Positions 35,131 to 43,670 of a DNA stretch of 64,000 nt are shown here, in pieces. Where the stretch lies: the NCBI RefSeq assembly GCF_011077955.1, contig NZ_JAALBX010000007.1:62001-126000 (forward strand), given 5' to 3'. The notes beneath the pieces were generated by a model that had not been told where the DNA came from, did no database searches, and saw only the letters and a list, made by a program, of their open reading frames with translations. Numbering within the stretch: the stretch's first letter is position 1; every line of letters starts with the position of its first letter. Source of the DNA: Citrobacter freundii (GTDB lineage Bacteria; Pseudomonadota; Gammaproteobacteria; Enterobacterales; Enterobacteriaceae). The position numbers and the translations under genes were made by a program.

Positions 35131-35925
35131 TCACGGTTTTTCGCGTTTACTTTGCTCCGAGCGCCCAAAATGCGTCGTGTCGCCGTGACCATGCTCGCCT
35201 GCGCCCTGCACCCGTTTAAGTTGAATAATTTCACCGCGCTGCCAGGCATTGGCACCTTCAACCACCGGGTGCGCCACTATATCGGCACGTTCCTGTTTGA
35301 TGCGCTGCGTGTTGACGTCAAATCGGCGATCCCGGTCCGCCAGTAGTGCCGGGTCCAGTTGCCCTTCTCCGGTAAAGCCCATCATTAACGCCGGAATACC
35401 TAACGGCAGGGTTTTATCGCGATCGGTATGCCAGGTGTGCCAGGTTTTACCGTAGGTATTTACAATTTTGCCCATCAGCGCTTTTTCGGCTGCGGCAGGT
35501 AAACCCGGGGCGATGAGACTGCCGGATTTCACTTCATATTGATGACTGTGCCACAACTTCTTCTCTTCCGGCGGCAGCGTTTTAAACAGGCGTTCGCTAA
35601 TAATATATTCAACGCCCATGAGCCGCGCATCTTTGGTATTACCGTCGTAAATCACGGCCTGCATGACGTCTTCATTTAATACCGTCACATAGTGATGGGC
35701 TTCCATCTGGCCATTTTTATCGCCGTTATAAAAATGAAAACCATCCAGATAAGCGCTGATGGCATCAACAGGCGGACGGGACTGAATGACCTGCGCCCCG
35801 CTTTCCAGCGTACGCATCGTGGCAGAAGTTTTTTCACCGGGGATGCCGGTATTGGGCGGCGTATTATTGGCTCCGCACCCGGTTAAGGCGAGGCTGGTTA
35901 AGAAGATAAGAGACAGTGGCTTCAT
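35131..35925 (-). CDS. OBAP (DUF1264) family lipoprotein
   Basis: A protein of 264 residues with a lipoprotein signal (MKPLSLIFLTSLALTGCG; the Cys is residue 17). The rest is the oil-body-associated-protein/DUF1264 domain: DAISAYLDGFHFYNGDKNGQMEAHHYV, GVEYIISERLFKTLP, LWHSHQYEVKSGSLIAPGLP, GKTWHTWHTDRD. In bacteria the family has no firmly assigned function. The residue after Cys is Gly, not Asp, so outer-membrane sorting is expected. It is monocistronic and convergent with tetR. Confidence 0.87.
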   Translation of the reverse strand: MKPLSLIFLTSLALTGCGANNTPPNTGIPGEKTSATMRTLESGAQVIQSRPPVDAISAYLDGFHFYNGDKNGQMEAHHYVTVLNEDVMQAVIYDGNTKDARLMGVEYIISERLFKTLPPEEKKLWHSHQYEVKSGSLIAPGLPAAAEKALMGKIVNTYGKTWHTWHTDRDKTLPLGIPALMMGFTGEGQLDPALLADRDRRFDVNTQRIKQERADIVAHPVVEGANAWQRGEIIQLKRVQGAGEHGHGDTTHFGRSEQSKREKP

Positions 35926-36103
35926 GTGCGCTTCCCGTAAAAGTGGTTTTACTGAAAGTAGTACACATGCGCCAACCCGTCAGCGCAAAATCACCCGGGA
36001 GCGAGCGCTTCTTGAAGCATTTAAGGGTCTGGAATAAGTGGAGCCACAGGCCGTGGCCCCACCAGATACAGGGAAGGCGGGATGCGGCGCATCCCGTTAC
36101 TGA

Positions 36104-37759
36104 TTAGAAGGTTTCCCAGCTCGAGTCGTTATTAGTCGCGGCGACGGGGGAAAGTTTCGAGGTCTTAATTACCGCAGGCGTCGGCTCCTGCTGCTGCGCG
36201 ATATAGGAATTTCCGCCCAGATCAAACACCGCAATAATTTTGGCTAAATGATGGGCTTCCATCTCCAGCTCTTCCGCACTTTTCGAGGCTTCCTGAACCA
36301 GCGCGGCGTTCTGCTGGGTTACGCCATCCATTTCGTTCATGGCTAAACCAATTTGGGTAATCCCACGGCTTTGCTCATCAGACGCGATGGAGATTTCGCC
36401 CATCAGATCATTCACCTGCGTTACGGAATTGATGATAGTTTGCATGGCTTCACCGGCCGTGGTCACCAGTTCAGAACCTGTCCTGACGCGGGTAACCGAT
36501 TCATTAATTAGCGCTTCAATCTCTTTTGCTGCCTGAGCACTGCGCTGCGCCAGAGAACGAACTTCGCTTGCTACCACTGCGAAGCCACGTCCCTGCTCGC
36601 CTGCCCGCGCGGCTTCGACCGCGGCGTTAAGCGCCAGAATGTTGGTCTGGAACGAAATACTGTTAATCACGCCGGTGATATCAGAGATTTTCTTGGAGCT
36701 CTCTGAAATGCTGTGCATGGTATCCACTACCCTTGAGGTCAGCTCCCCACCTTTTTTGGCCATATTCTGTGTTTCTTCAGACAGAACTCTGGCGTGCTGG
36801 ACGTTCTCGGCATTGTTTTTCACCGTTGAGGTCAGCTCTTCCATACTGGCTGAGGTTTCCTGTAACGCCGCCGCTTGCTGATCGGTACGCGACGAAAGCT
36901 GCTCATTCCCTTCACGAATATTACTGGTGCTACTGTAAAGGTTGGAAGACGTTGCATGTATTGCCGATACGGTTTCACGCAGGCTGTGTTGCATACTGCG
37001 GATATAGGGAATTAACTGACCGGCGCAGTTTTCACCAAAGTCATTAATATCTGTATTTAATTTTCCGGCAGTTAAGACCTCAAGATGTTTTTTGATGTAG
37101 TTAAGAGGTGACACCAGGTATTTCACCAGATATCGGTCCGTCAAAAACAGCGTCAGGATGCCCGCGACCAATGCACTAATCAGAATGATACGGTTTTCGG
37201 TAATCTGCCCTTTCGCTTTATCCAGTAACTGGTTGGATTGAATCGCTTCAGTATATTGTTGCGCCGTTTCGCCAAACTTAACGCTTAATGGTGGATAGGT
37301 TTTACGGAAAATCTGTCGGAACTCGTCTGGACGATCGTTACGGGCGGCATCAAGCATTTGTGTGATGGTGGTTAATAAGACATCCCAGTCATTGATCATG
37401 GACTGCGTCAATTCCTGATTCACATCAACGTGCTGCGCATTACGAAATTGTGCGAGCATATCTTTGCTGATTTTTAGCGCTTTCTCAGAGGATGCAAAGG
37501 TTTTACCGGCACCCTCAACATCGCCGCCCAGTTGATAGTCCATGGCCCGCACCATGCGCGTCACGGAACGGAAGTACTGATCGTTACCTTTTACCAGCAA
37601 GGCATAGGTGGCTTTTTGCTGTGCGCTGTTATCAAGCAAAGTCTGCACATCTGCAAAGTTTTTAAGGGTTAACCCTGTGGCAACACCCCATATGAGAGTA
37701 AAGATCCCCAGTATGATCAACAGCATTTTTCTAACTGTGATGTTTTTTAAAAGTTTCAT
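36104..37759 (-). CDS. Methyl-accepting chemotaxis protein (Tsr/Tar type) with SWETF docking tail
   Basis: Chemoreceptor of 551 residues. It has one membrane helix at residues 12-30, a periplasmic four-helix-bundle ligand domain to about 190 (4HB/TarH-like), a second helix around 190-210, HAMP, then the long cytoplasmic signalling hairpin with the tip [52 protein letters not shown]. It ends in SWETF, a close match to the NWETF pentapeptide that tethers CheR and CheB, so it is a high-abundance-type, self-adapting receptor. The ligand is unknown. It is not next to che or flagellar genes, but has its own near-consensus sigma-28 promoter. Confidence 0.93.
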   Translation of the reverse strand: MKLLKNITVRKMLLIILGIFTLIWGVATGLTLKNFADVQTLLDNSAQQKATYALLVKGNDQYFRSVTRMVRAMDYQLGGDVEGAGKTFASSEKALKISKDMLAQFRNAQHVDVNQELTQSMINDWDVLLTTITQMLDAARNDRPDEFRQIFRKTYPPLSVKFGETAQQYTEAIQSNQLLDKAKGQITENRIILISALVAGILTLFLTDRYLVKYLVSPLNYIKKHLEVLTAGKLNTDINDFGENCAGQLIPYIRSMQHSLRETVSAIHATSSNLYSSTSNIREGNEQLSSRTDQQAAALQETSASMEELTSTVKNNAENVQHARVLSEETQNMAKKGGELTSRVVDTMHSISESSKKISDITGVINSISFQTNILALNAAVEAARAGEQGRGFAVVASEVRSLAQRSAQAAKEIEALINESVTRVRTGSELVTTAGEAMQTIINSVTQVNDLMGEISIASDEQSRGITQIGLAMNEMDGVTQQNAALVQEASKSAEELEMEAHHLAKIIAVFDLGGNSYIAQQQEPTPAVIKTSKLSPVAATNNDSSWETF

Positions 37760-37943
37760 TCGTAGCTCCAGACTGCGATGTTTAATGGAAATTTCTTATA
37801 GTTCAATCCATGAAGCTGGCTGTTATTTGCTTGTAAGGAAATAAAAAACAGAAAGGCATTCAAACCTAATTGTTTGTTCAGACGACGTTTATTGGAGTAA
37901 ATGCGTCTAAGAATCGCCAGGAAATGCCAGCCTAACGAAACTA

Positions 37944-37970
37944 TTATCGGCGCGAGGTCAAATAGTATTA
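37944..37970 (-). promoter_or_regulatory. Sigma-28 (FliA) promoter of the chemoreceptor gene
   Basis: On the minus strand TAAT, 15 bases, then GCCGATAA. The -10 element is a perfect FliA box and the -35 differs from TAAA by one base; spacing is exact. It lies about 185 bp upstream of the chemoreceptor start, so the mRNA would carry a long leader. Confidence 0.82.
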
Positions 37971-37974
37971 GCAA

Positions 37975-38563
37975 ATTAAATATCTATTTTTAATAACTAC
38001 CGAAACTAAAATTACTTTCATTGCTAATGACTTATTAATTCTGGTAGGTAGAGAATGAATATTGAACGGGAAGTGATTTCACCTTAGTCGATATGTATTA
38101 ATTTTGTTAATGTCATTTGCGGCGATGCAAACCATCTTTATTCTCATTTACTTTTACCGCACTGTTTGCGGGCGATACCCCGTAGGTGACACAGGTTTTG
38201 AATAGCGCAGAACAGCGATGGCGTGCGCTATTCACGTCTGCGTTAACCTACTGTAAATGAGTAAGAATATGCACAAAATGAAAAACGGTGGAACTGCGCG
38301 CTAATGTGGTCTGATGAGCCTGAATGCGGACGTTTACGCAGCGACGGTCATCACATCGCCGTTATATTCATCAAGGCTTCGGCGACAATCATTAATTTAT
38401 CTAAGCCTGATTCATTTAAACCGCCCTGCCGTTAAGGTTAGCATTTTTACAGAATCTACATATCACCGTCTCGCTTCTGCGGGTATATACTTCTCTTCTT
38501 TATTCGTTGATGCGCTGCCAGACGTTTGCTGAAATCAGTCCAGGCAGGCCATCAAAGGGAATG
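37975..38563. other. Gene-free stretch between the chemoreceptor promoter and digH
   Basis: About 590 bp, AT-rich on the left. It must hold the promoter of digH. Short frames (for example 38314-38532 on the plus strand) have no ribosome site or recognisable sequence. Nothing else was identified. Confidence 0.45.
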
Positions 38564-39912
38564 ATGAATTACTGGAGCCTCCGATCATTAACACTCGTCG
38601 TTTACCCCGGTTCGCCAGCGCAAAATTAACCGGCGTTTTTATCGCCGCGTTACTGCTCGCCAGTTGTAGTGGCGAACCGCCAAAATCGCTGGTGACGCCG
38701 TTGCCGCCAGTCGCAAAGCAACCGTTGCCTACTCAACCTTTAAAACAAAATGAGCCGATGCGCGGCGTATGGCTTGCCACCGTCTCCCGTCTCGACTGGC
38801 CGCCGGTGAATTCTGTGAATGGCAGCAGCCGTGATAGCCGCATCAGCCAGCAAAAAAGAGCATTGACCGATAAGCTCGATAATCTCAAAAGCCTTGGCAT
38901 CAATACGGTATTTTTTCAGGTAAAACCTGACGGTACGGCCCTGTGGCCTTCACAAATATTGCCCTGGTCCGATATGTTGACCGGCACAGTTGGCGAAGAT
39001 CCGGGTTACGATCCGCTGCAGTTTATGCTCGATGAAGCGCATGCGCGCGGTATGCGCGTCCATGCGTGGTTTAACCCGTATCGGGTCACCACCAACATCA
39101 AGCCTTCAACGATTAACGAACTGAGCCGCACCACGTCCCTTCGCCCGGCAAGCGTTTATGTGCTGCATCGTGACTGGATACGTACCGCAGGGGATCGCCT
39201 GGTGCTGGATCCTGGCATTCCCGAAGCCCGTGACTGGATAACCAGTATCGTCGCGGAAGTCGTCGCCCGTTATCCGGTCGACGGCGTTCAGTTTGATGAT
39301 TACTTCTATACAGAAACGCCGCAATCGCAGCTAAACGATAACCAGACCTGGCGGCAGTACGGTCAGGGCTTTGCGTCAAAGGCCGACTGGCGCAGGCACA
39401 ATACTGAGCTGCTGATAAGCCAGGTTTCGCGCACCATTAAGCAACTGAACCCCAATGTTGAATTTGGCGTCAGCCCCGCTGGCGTATGGCGTAATAATTC
39501 GCATGATCCTGCGGGTTCCGCCACACGCGGCGCAGCGGCTTATGATGAATCCTTTGCCGATACCCGCCGTTGGGTGCAACTGGGATTGCTTGATTACATC
39601 GCGCCGCAAATTTACTGGCCTTTTGCGCGCGATGCCGCCCGTTATGATGTGCTGGCAAAATGGTGGGCTAACGTCGTAAAACCCACCAAAACGCGGCTCT
39701 ATATCGGTATCGCTTTATATAAAGTGGGTGAACCGTCGAAGAATGAACCCGACTGGACAGTGAACGGCGGCGTGCCGGAGCTTAAACGGCAACTCGATTT
39801 GAACGAAACACTGCCAAACATTCACGGCACTATTCTGTTTCGGGAAAACAATCTTAACCAACCGCAAACGCAGCAAGCGGTTCACTACCTGAAAAGCCGC
39901 TGGGGTAGCTGA
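38564..39912 (+). CDS. digH: DigH (YddW) glycosyl hydrolase lipoprotein, 5' end apparently frameshifted
   Basis: Outer-membrane-type lipoprotein that cleaves denuded peptidoglycan strands (GHL10 fold). From PMRGVWLATVSRLDWPPV to the end TQQAVHYLKSRWGS it is very close to E. coli DigH; the active-site region is RYPVDGVQFDDYFY. The lipobox LLASC (Cys codon 38665-38667) is in frame, but no ATG, GTG or TTG precedes it in that frame; the first canonical start is a GTG at 38692, beyond the Cys. The ATG at 38564, with AAGGG before it, starts MNYWSLRSLT in another frame; adding one base near 38593 would join it to RRLPRF..., giving LTxRR as in E. coli (LTIRR). A one-base deletion or read error is the simplest reading; an ATT start at 38587 after GGAG is the alternative. 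Confidence 0.88.
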
Positions 39913-39920
39913 TACGTAAA

Positions 39921-39963
39921 GGTGAACCGAACCTCCCTTCCTCTTCGGTTCACCGCCTTTTTT
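39921..39963 (+). terminator. digH intrinsic terminator
   Basis: A perfect 11-bp stem GGTGAACCGAA / TTCGGTTCACC around a 12-base loop, then GCC and a run of T. Confidence 0.9.
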
Positions 39964-40023
39964 CCCCCTGAAGAACGAAACGGCAACTCTGCCTGAAGCT
40001 GTGTGATTAATAGATCCCTATAA

Positions 40024-40042
40024 TGTATGTTGTAACTAATAT
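40024..40042 (+). other. Tus-binding replication terminus site (Ter), opposed to the one at 4 kb
   Basis: TGTATGTTGTAACTAATAT on the plus strand, identical over 19 bases to the minus-strand site at 4062-4080. It carries the conserved Ter core ATGTTGTAACTA and the G two bases before it. In this orientation it should stop rightward forks and let leftward forks pass. It sits between the convergent digH and MocR genes. Its opposed partner and the dif site between them support function. Confidence 0.88.
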
Positions 40043-40087
40043 AAGTGAGAGCTGAGGCTTCGTTAAACCCGCCCACCAGCCTTTGTC

Positions 40088-41548
40088 TTATAACGCCGCC
40101 GCCAGTTGGCGAATCCCTTCCCGGAGGCTTGCTTGCGGATGGTTGGCAAAGCCGATAAGGATACCCTCACGCGTCATCGGACGCAGGCAATAGCGAGAAA
40201 ACGTCTGGATGCCCATGCCAAGGCCGCGCGCTTTCTCCACTACCTCATTAGCCGTGAGCCCATTAAGCCAACACACCACATGTACCCCGGAATCGGTGGG
40301 ATGCACCGTAATTCGCCCCGGGAAATAGTCCTCGATTGCCGCCACCAGCGCGGCTTTGCGTTCGTAACAGGCTTTGCGGATGCGTCGGACATGACGGGCG
40401 TAGTGCCCTTCTTCGATAAATCGCGCCAGGATCGCCTGCTCCAGATAACCATTACACAGATCGGAATAGTATTTGGTCACGCCGAATTGCTCGCGCAATT
40501 GTGGGGGAACCACCAGAAAACCCAGACGGAATTCCGGATACATCATTTTGGAAAATGTGCCGGCGTATATCACACGGTGATGCTTATCAAGCCCCTGCAG
40601 CGCCTGCAACGAACGTGCGGCAAAGCGAAATTCGCTGTTGTAATCATCTTCGAAGATCCACGCCTTGCTTTTTTCGGCCCACTCCAGCAGCGCAAGCCGT
40701 CGGGGCAAACTGAGCGTGCCGCTGAGCGGAAACTGGTGCGATGGCGCCGTATAGACAAGCCTTGCGTGCGGATAATGCGTTATGCCGTCCTGAATATCCA
40801 TCCCGTCCGCATCAACGCGCACCGGCCTGATAGTCGCCCCCACCGAGGCGAAAACGCCCCGCGCGCCGTTATATCCGGGATCGTCAAGCCAGACCTCATC
40901 GCCTCGGGTCAGTAACACCCGTGCGCTCAGGTTCAGCGCCTGTTGAATGCCATTGACGATAATAATGCAGTCCTCATGGCAATTTACCCCGCGCGTTGCC
41001 TGAACATAGCGACCAATCGCCTGGCGCAGCGGTTGATAGCCATAGGGACTGGTATGCAAACCGAGTTCACGCCGCGACTGCCGCCACACGCGCCCCATCA
41101 ACCTCCCCCATAAATCATGGGGAAAGAGATCGGTACATCCCACGCCCGGCGCAAAAAGGCGGTTCATCGCGCCGTCATGTTGGTTTTCCTGCTCTTTCGC
41201 AAGCGCTGTTATATCCGGGTTCACAGAGCCGTCAATAGCGGGCACCGGGTGCGGCGTTGGCGTGGTGTGCGGCGCGTGTAAACGGTCGGGGATATGTTGC
41301 GTCACAAAGGTTCCCGCGCCCTTACGCGTCATGAGATAGCCCTCATCGGTAAGCCGCTCAAAACCGGCAATCACCGAATTACGGGAAATTCGCATCATTT
41401 CCGCCAGCGCACGGCTTGAGGGAATTTTTGACCCTGCCGCCAGCCGGCCGTCGAGAATAGCGTTACGCAGCGCGTGATAGACTTGATCTCTGATAATACC
41501 GCTCTCTAACAGCAAATCCTGAAACAGCGGCGCGGTGGGCTTTCTCAT
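40088..41548 (-). CDS. MocR/PdxR-type regulator (GntR HTH fused to aminotransferase fold)
   Basis: A protein of 486 residues. Winged helix-turn-helix at residues 15-80 (LAAGSKIPSSRALAEMMRISRNSVIAGFERLTDEGYL), a linker of about 55 residues rich in His/Pro/Thr, then a fold-type I aminotransferase domain. The PLP lysine is in YAGTFSKMMYPEFRLGF. Relatives sense PLP or amino acids. The divergent GNAT gene, 125 bp away, is the likely target. If it controlled vitamin B6 salvage, pdxS/T or pdxK genes would be expected nearby; there are none. Confidence 0.9.
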   Translation of the reverse strand: MRKPTAPLFQDLLLESGIIRDQVYHALRNAILDGRLAAGSKIPSSRALAEMMRISRNSVIAGFERLTDEGYLMTRKGAGTFVTQHIPDRLHAPHTTPTPHPVPAIDGSVNPDITALAKEQENQHDGAMNRLFAPGVGCTDLFPHDLWGRLMGRVWRQSRRELGLHTSPYGYQPLRQAIGRYVQATRGVNCHEDCIIIVNGIQQALNLSARVLLTRGDEVWLDDPGYNGARGVFASVGATIRPVRVDADGMDIQDGITHYPHARLVYTAPSHQFPLSGTLSLPRRLALLEWAEKSKAWIFEDDYNSEFRFAARSLQALQGLDKHHRVIYAGTFSKMMYPEFRLGFLVVPPQLREQFGVTKYYSDLCNGYLEQAILARFIEEGHYARHVRRIRKACYERKAALVAAIEDYFPGRITVHPTDSGVHVVCWLNGLTANEVVEKARGLGMGIQTFSRYCLRPMTREGILIGFANHPQASLREGIRQLAAAL

Positions 41549-41595
41549 AGCAACTCTTAAGCAATAAATAAAAGTGGATCCTGTAAAAATACAAA

Positions 41596-41623
41596 AAGTG
41601 TCACTTATTTGGAACCAGAACCA
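41596..41623. promoter_or_regulatory. Candidate MocR-regulator binding region
   Basis: In the 125-bp divergent gap: palindrome AAGTG-T-CACTT (41596-41606), followed by a direct repeat GAACCA GAACCA (41612-41623). MocR/PdxR proteins often bind direct or mixed repeats. Assignment is inference. Confidence 0.4.
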
Positions 41624-41673
41624 TCGCTAACATTGCGTTCTGTGAGGAATAACCCACTGACCTACAGGGAATA

Positions 41674-42144
41674 ATGACAATGACTACCGAGCAATCTTTA
41701 AACGTAACGATAGAACCTGCCGTTGACGGCGACTACATGGCATGGCTGCCGCTGTGGGAAAACTATCAAACCTTTTACCGCGTTGATATAGAAGACAACG
41801 TAACCCGGTTGACCTGGCGCCGCTTTCTCAATCCGATTGAACCTCTGTTTTGCGCGGTCGCGAAACAGGACGGCAAAATTGTCGGATTCGTTCACTATCT
41901 GTTTCATCGCTCGACATGGGCTGAATCGGAGTATTGCTATCTGGAGGATTTATTCGTCAGCGAGGATGTGCGCGGTAAGCAGGTTGGCAAAAAGCTTATT
42001 GAATACGTACAGCTTCAGGCGCGCAAACGCCATGCAGCGCATGTTTACTGGCATACCCATGAAACTAACCTGCGCGGGCAGCGGCTTTATGACTGGGTGG
42101 CGAAAAAAAGCGGCATGATTGAATACCGCATGTCGGTAAGGTAA
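41674..42144 (+). CDS. GNAT-family N-acetyltransferase
   Basis: A cytoplasmic acetyltransferase of 156 residues. The acetyl-CoA loop is seen in EDLFVSEDVRGKQVGKKLIEYV (R/QxxGxG/A-like RGKQVG), with the later AAHVYWHTHETNLRGQRLYDWVAKKSGMIEY region of the fold. Substrate unknown. It is divergent from a MocR regulator and so may acetylate an amine or amino acid sensed by it. A hairpin follows that mainly serves the convergent pao operon. Confidence 0.85.
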   Translation: MTMTTEQSLNVTIEPAVDGDYMAWLPLWENYQTFYRVDIEDNVTRLTWRRFLNPIEPLFCAVAKQDGKIVGFVHYLFHRSTWAESEYCYLEDLFVSEDVRGKQVGKKLIEYVQLQARKRHAAHVYWHTHETNLRGQRLYDWVAKKSGMIEYRMSVR

Positions 42145-42172
42145 TAAAAGAACCCGGCCACTGCGCCGGGTT
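42144..42172 (-). terminator. Terminator of the pao operon
   Basis: AACCCGGC, loop CACTGC, GCCGGGTT; on the minus strand it is followed by CTTTTATT. It overlaps the last two bases of the cytidylyltransferase-like gene. Confidence 0.75.
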
Positions 42173-42725
42173 AGTCATAATAACGCGCAATAGCATGCAG
42201 GTCGGCAAGCGTATCGACATCGTCGATCACACCGCGGTCATCAACCGCGAGTTCACTGACCTCACCCAGTAAGCGTGCCTGACGCACAATGTCGCGCGCG
42301 CCTCTCTCATCACTACCTGCGACAAGCGCCGAATAATAACGCTGACTAAACCCCACAGGATGACCATGACGCCCCTGGTAATAAGGCACAACCAGCGGTG
42401 AAGACGCTAACGCCTGCGCGACTCGTTGCAGCGTGACCGGCTGAATGCGCGGTAAATCCCCCGGCAAAATCAACCAGCCTTGCGCTCCTTTTGTGGCCCG
42501 AACGCCCAGCGCAATTGACTCCCCCATCCCCGACGTACCGTTACGGGGCCTGACCACATGCCAGGACAGACCCGCTGCCTGCACAGCCCGCATAACGTGA
42601 GTTAATACCGGTGTGCCGTTAAGCAATGCGTCGAGTTTATGGGTAGTGCTTCCAGAGTCATAAAACCGCTGGCCTTTTCCTGCGGCCAGGATAATCACCA
42701 CGGCAGAGGCCACTAACGCGCACAC
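42171..42725 (-). CDS. MocA-like molybdenum cofactor cytidylyl/nucleotidyltransferase
   Basis: A protein of 184 residues of the MobA/MocA nucleotidyltransferase family. The nucleotide loop is IILAAGKGQRF near the start, then LILPGDLPRIQPVT with the acidic metal site, and GHPVGFS. MocA converts the molybdopterin cofactor to its cytidine dinucleotide form (MCD), exactly what PaoABC-type enzymes need. It begins at a GTG overlapping the end of paoD by 13 bp, so it is the last gene of the pao operon and likely supplies or tunes its cofactor. Confidence 0.85.
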   Translation of the reverse strand: MCALVASAVVIILAAGKGQRFYDSGSTTHKLDALLNGTPVLTHVMRAVQAAGLSWHVVRPRNGTSGMGESIALGVRATKGAQGWLILPGDLPRIQPVTLQRVAQALASSPLVVPYYQGRHGHPVGFSQRYYSALVAGSDERGARDIVRQARLLGEVSELAVDDRGVIDDVDTLADLHAIARYYD

Positions 42726-43657
42726 CGTGCAAGGCGCGCCGCCGCCACATCAGCCAGCACCGAGAGCGCCAGCGAATGGGCGTCGCGCGCTTTCGCAAAG
42801 ATGCCGATGGGCGCTTTGATGCGTGCAATATCCTCTGCGCTTACGCCGAGTCCAGTGAGGGTTTTCACCCGGGCCTCGTGGGTACGTTTACTGCCTAACG
42901 CGCCAATATAAAAAGGCCGCGCCGCCAGTGCCGCCTGAAGAACCGGCAGTTCACGATTGAGATCGTGATAGAGCATGATAACCGCCGTATCCTCATCCAT
43001 CAGCGCAAACGAGGTTTTCGGATTGAAACCCTCGCTGGTCTGAACGTCATAACCCACAGCCCTGGCAAGGTTCGCCGCCGCCTGCGCCTCAAGTGAGCGA
43101 CCAAACACCATCACCCGCACGCAAGGGCGATAGCTGACCACGAAATCCGTCCCGTCCCAGTCGGTTTTTGCCGGATTCGTTTCGCTTATCAGCGTTTGCG
43201 AGGCAGACGCGTAACGCAGCCCTGCGGGTTTGCGCGCGCTAAGACGCGAAAGCGTGTCGATAAGCGGTTGTGGGTCGCGTAATTTATGTAAGGCCAGAGT
43301 GATGCCCCCGCCGCAGGGCAGCACGATATCAAAATAGGGCGAACCGACGCCGTACCTCACCGTGCGATCCACACCTGTGTTCATCACCAGCAGCGCCTCA
43401 TGCGCCACAGCGGATTCCACACAGCCACCCGACACAAAGCCGCAATAACGCCCATCTTCGCGCACTGCCATGTGCGCCCCGAGTGAACGGGCGGCACCGC
43501 CGTGGATCCCGACAAGGGTGACCAGCACCGCCGCCATCCCGACGTTGAGCGCGTCACACGCGAAACGTAAAACGGCCTCGCTGTCATCGGTCAAAAACGC
43601 CTGTTCAGGTGTGCACAGAGCCTGTGCCGGTTCGTTTACAGTCGCGAGCTGTTGCAC
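42713..43657 (-). CDS. paoD: PaoD, XdhC-family maturation factor for the aldehyde oxidoreductase
   Basis: A protein of 314 residues, near the 318 of E. coli PaoD (YagQ). XdhC/CoxF family: the N-terminal domain shows ALVTLVGIHGGAARSLGAHMAVREDGRYCGFVSGGCVE, with the conserved Cys; the C-terminal Rossmann domain ends GSKRTHEARVKTLTGLGVSAEDIARIKAPIGI. PaoD binds the MCD cofactor and delivers its sulfurated form to PaoC. Start: GTG at 43657 with GGAAGG seven bases upstream; the longer open frame has no support. It lies 13 bp after paoC. Confidence 0.9.
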   Translation of the reverse strand: MQQLATVNEPAQALCTPEQAFLTDDSEAVLRFACDALNVGMAAVLVTLVGIHGGAARSLGAHMAVREDGRYCGFVSGGCVESAVAHEALLVMNTGVDRTVRYGVGSPYFDIVLPCGGGITLALHKLRDPQPLIDTLSRLSARKPAGLRYASASQTLISETNPAKTDWDGTDFVVSYRPCVRVMVFGRSLEAQAAANLARAVGYDVQTSEGFNPKTSFALMDEDTAVIMLYHDLNRELPVLQAALAARPFYIGALGSKRTHEARVKTLTGLGVSAEDIARIKAPIGIFAKARDAHSLALSVLADVAAARLARCAR

Positions 43658-43670
43658 TGGTTTACCTTCC

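Noticed and set aside
37756-37974. 72-codon minus-strand frame ahead of the chemoreceptor
   Set aside because: Its ATG lies upstream of the predicted FliA transcription start and it runs into the chemoreceptor start; probably leader sequence.
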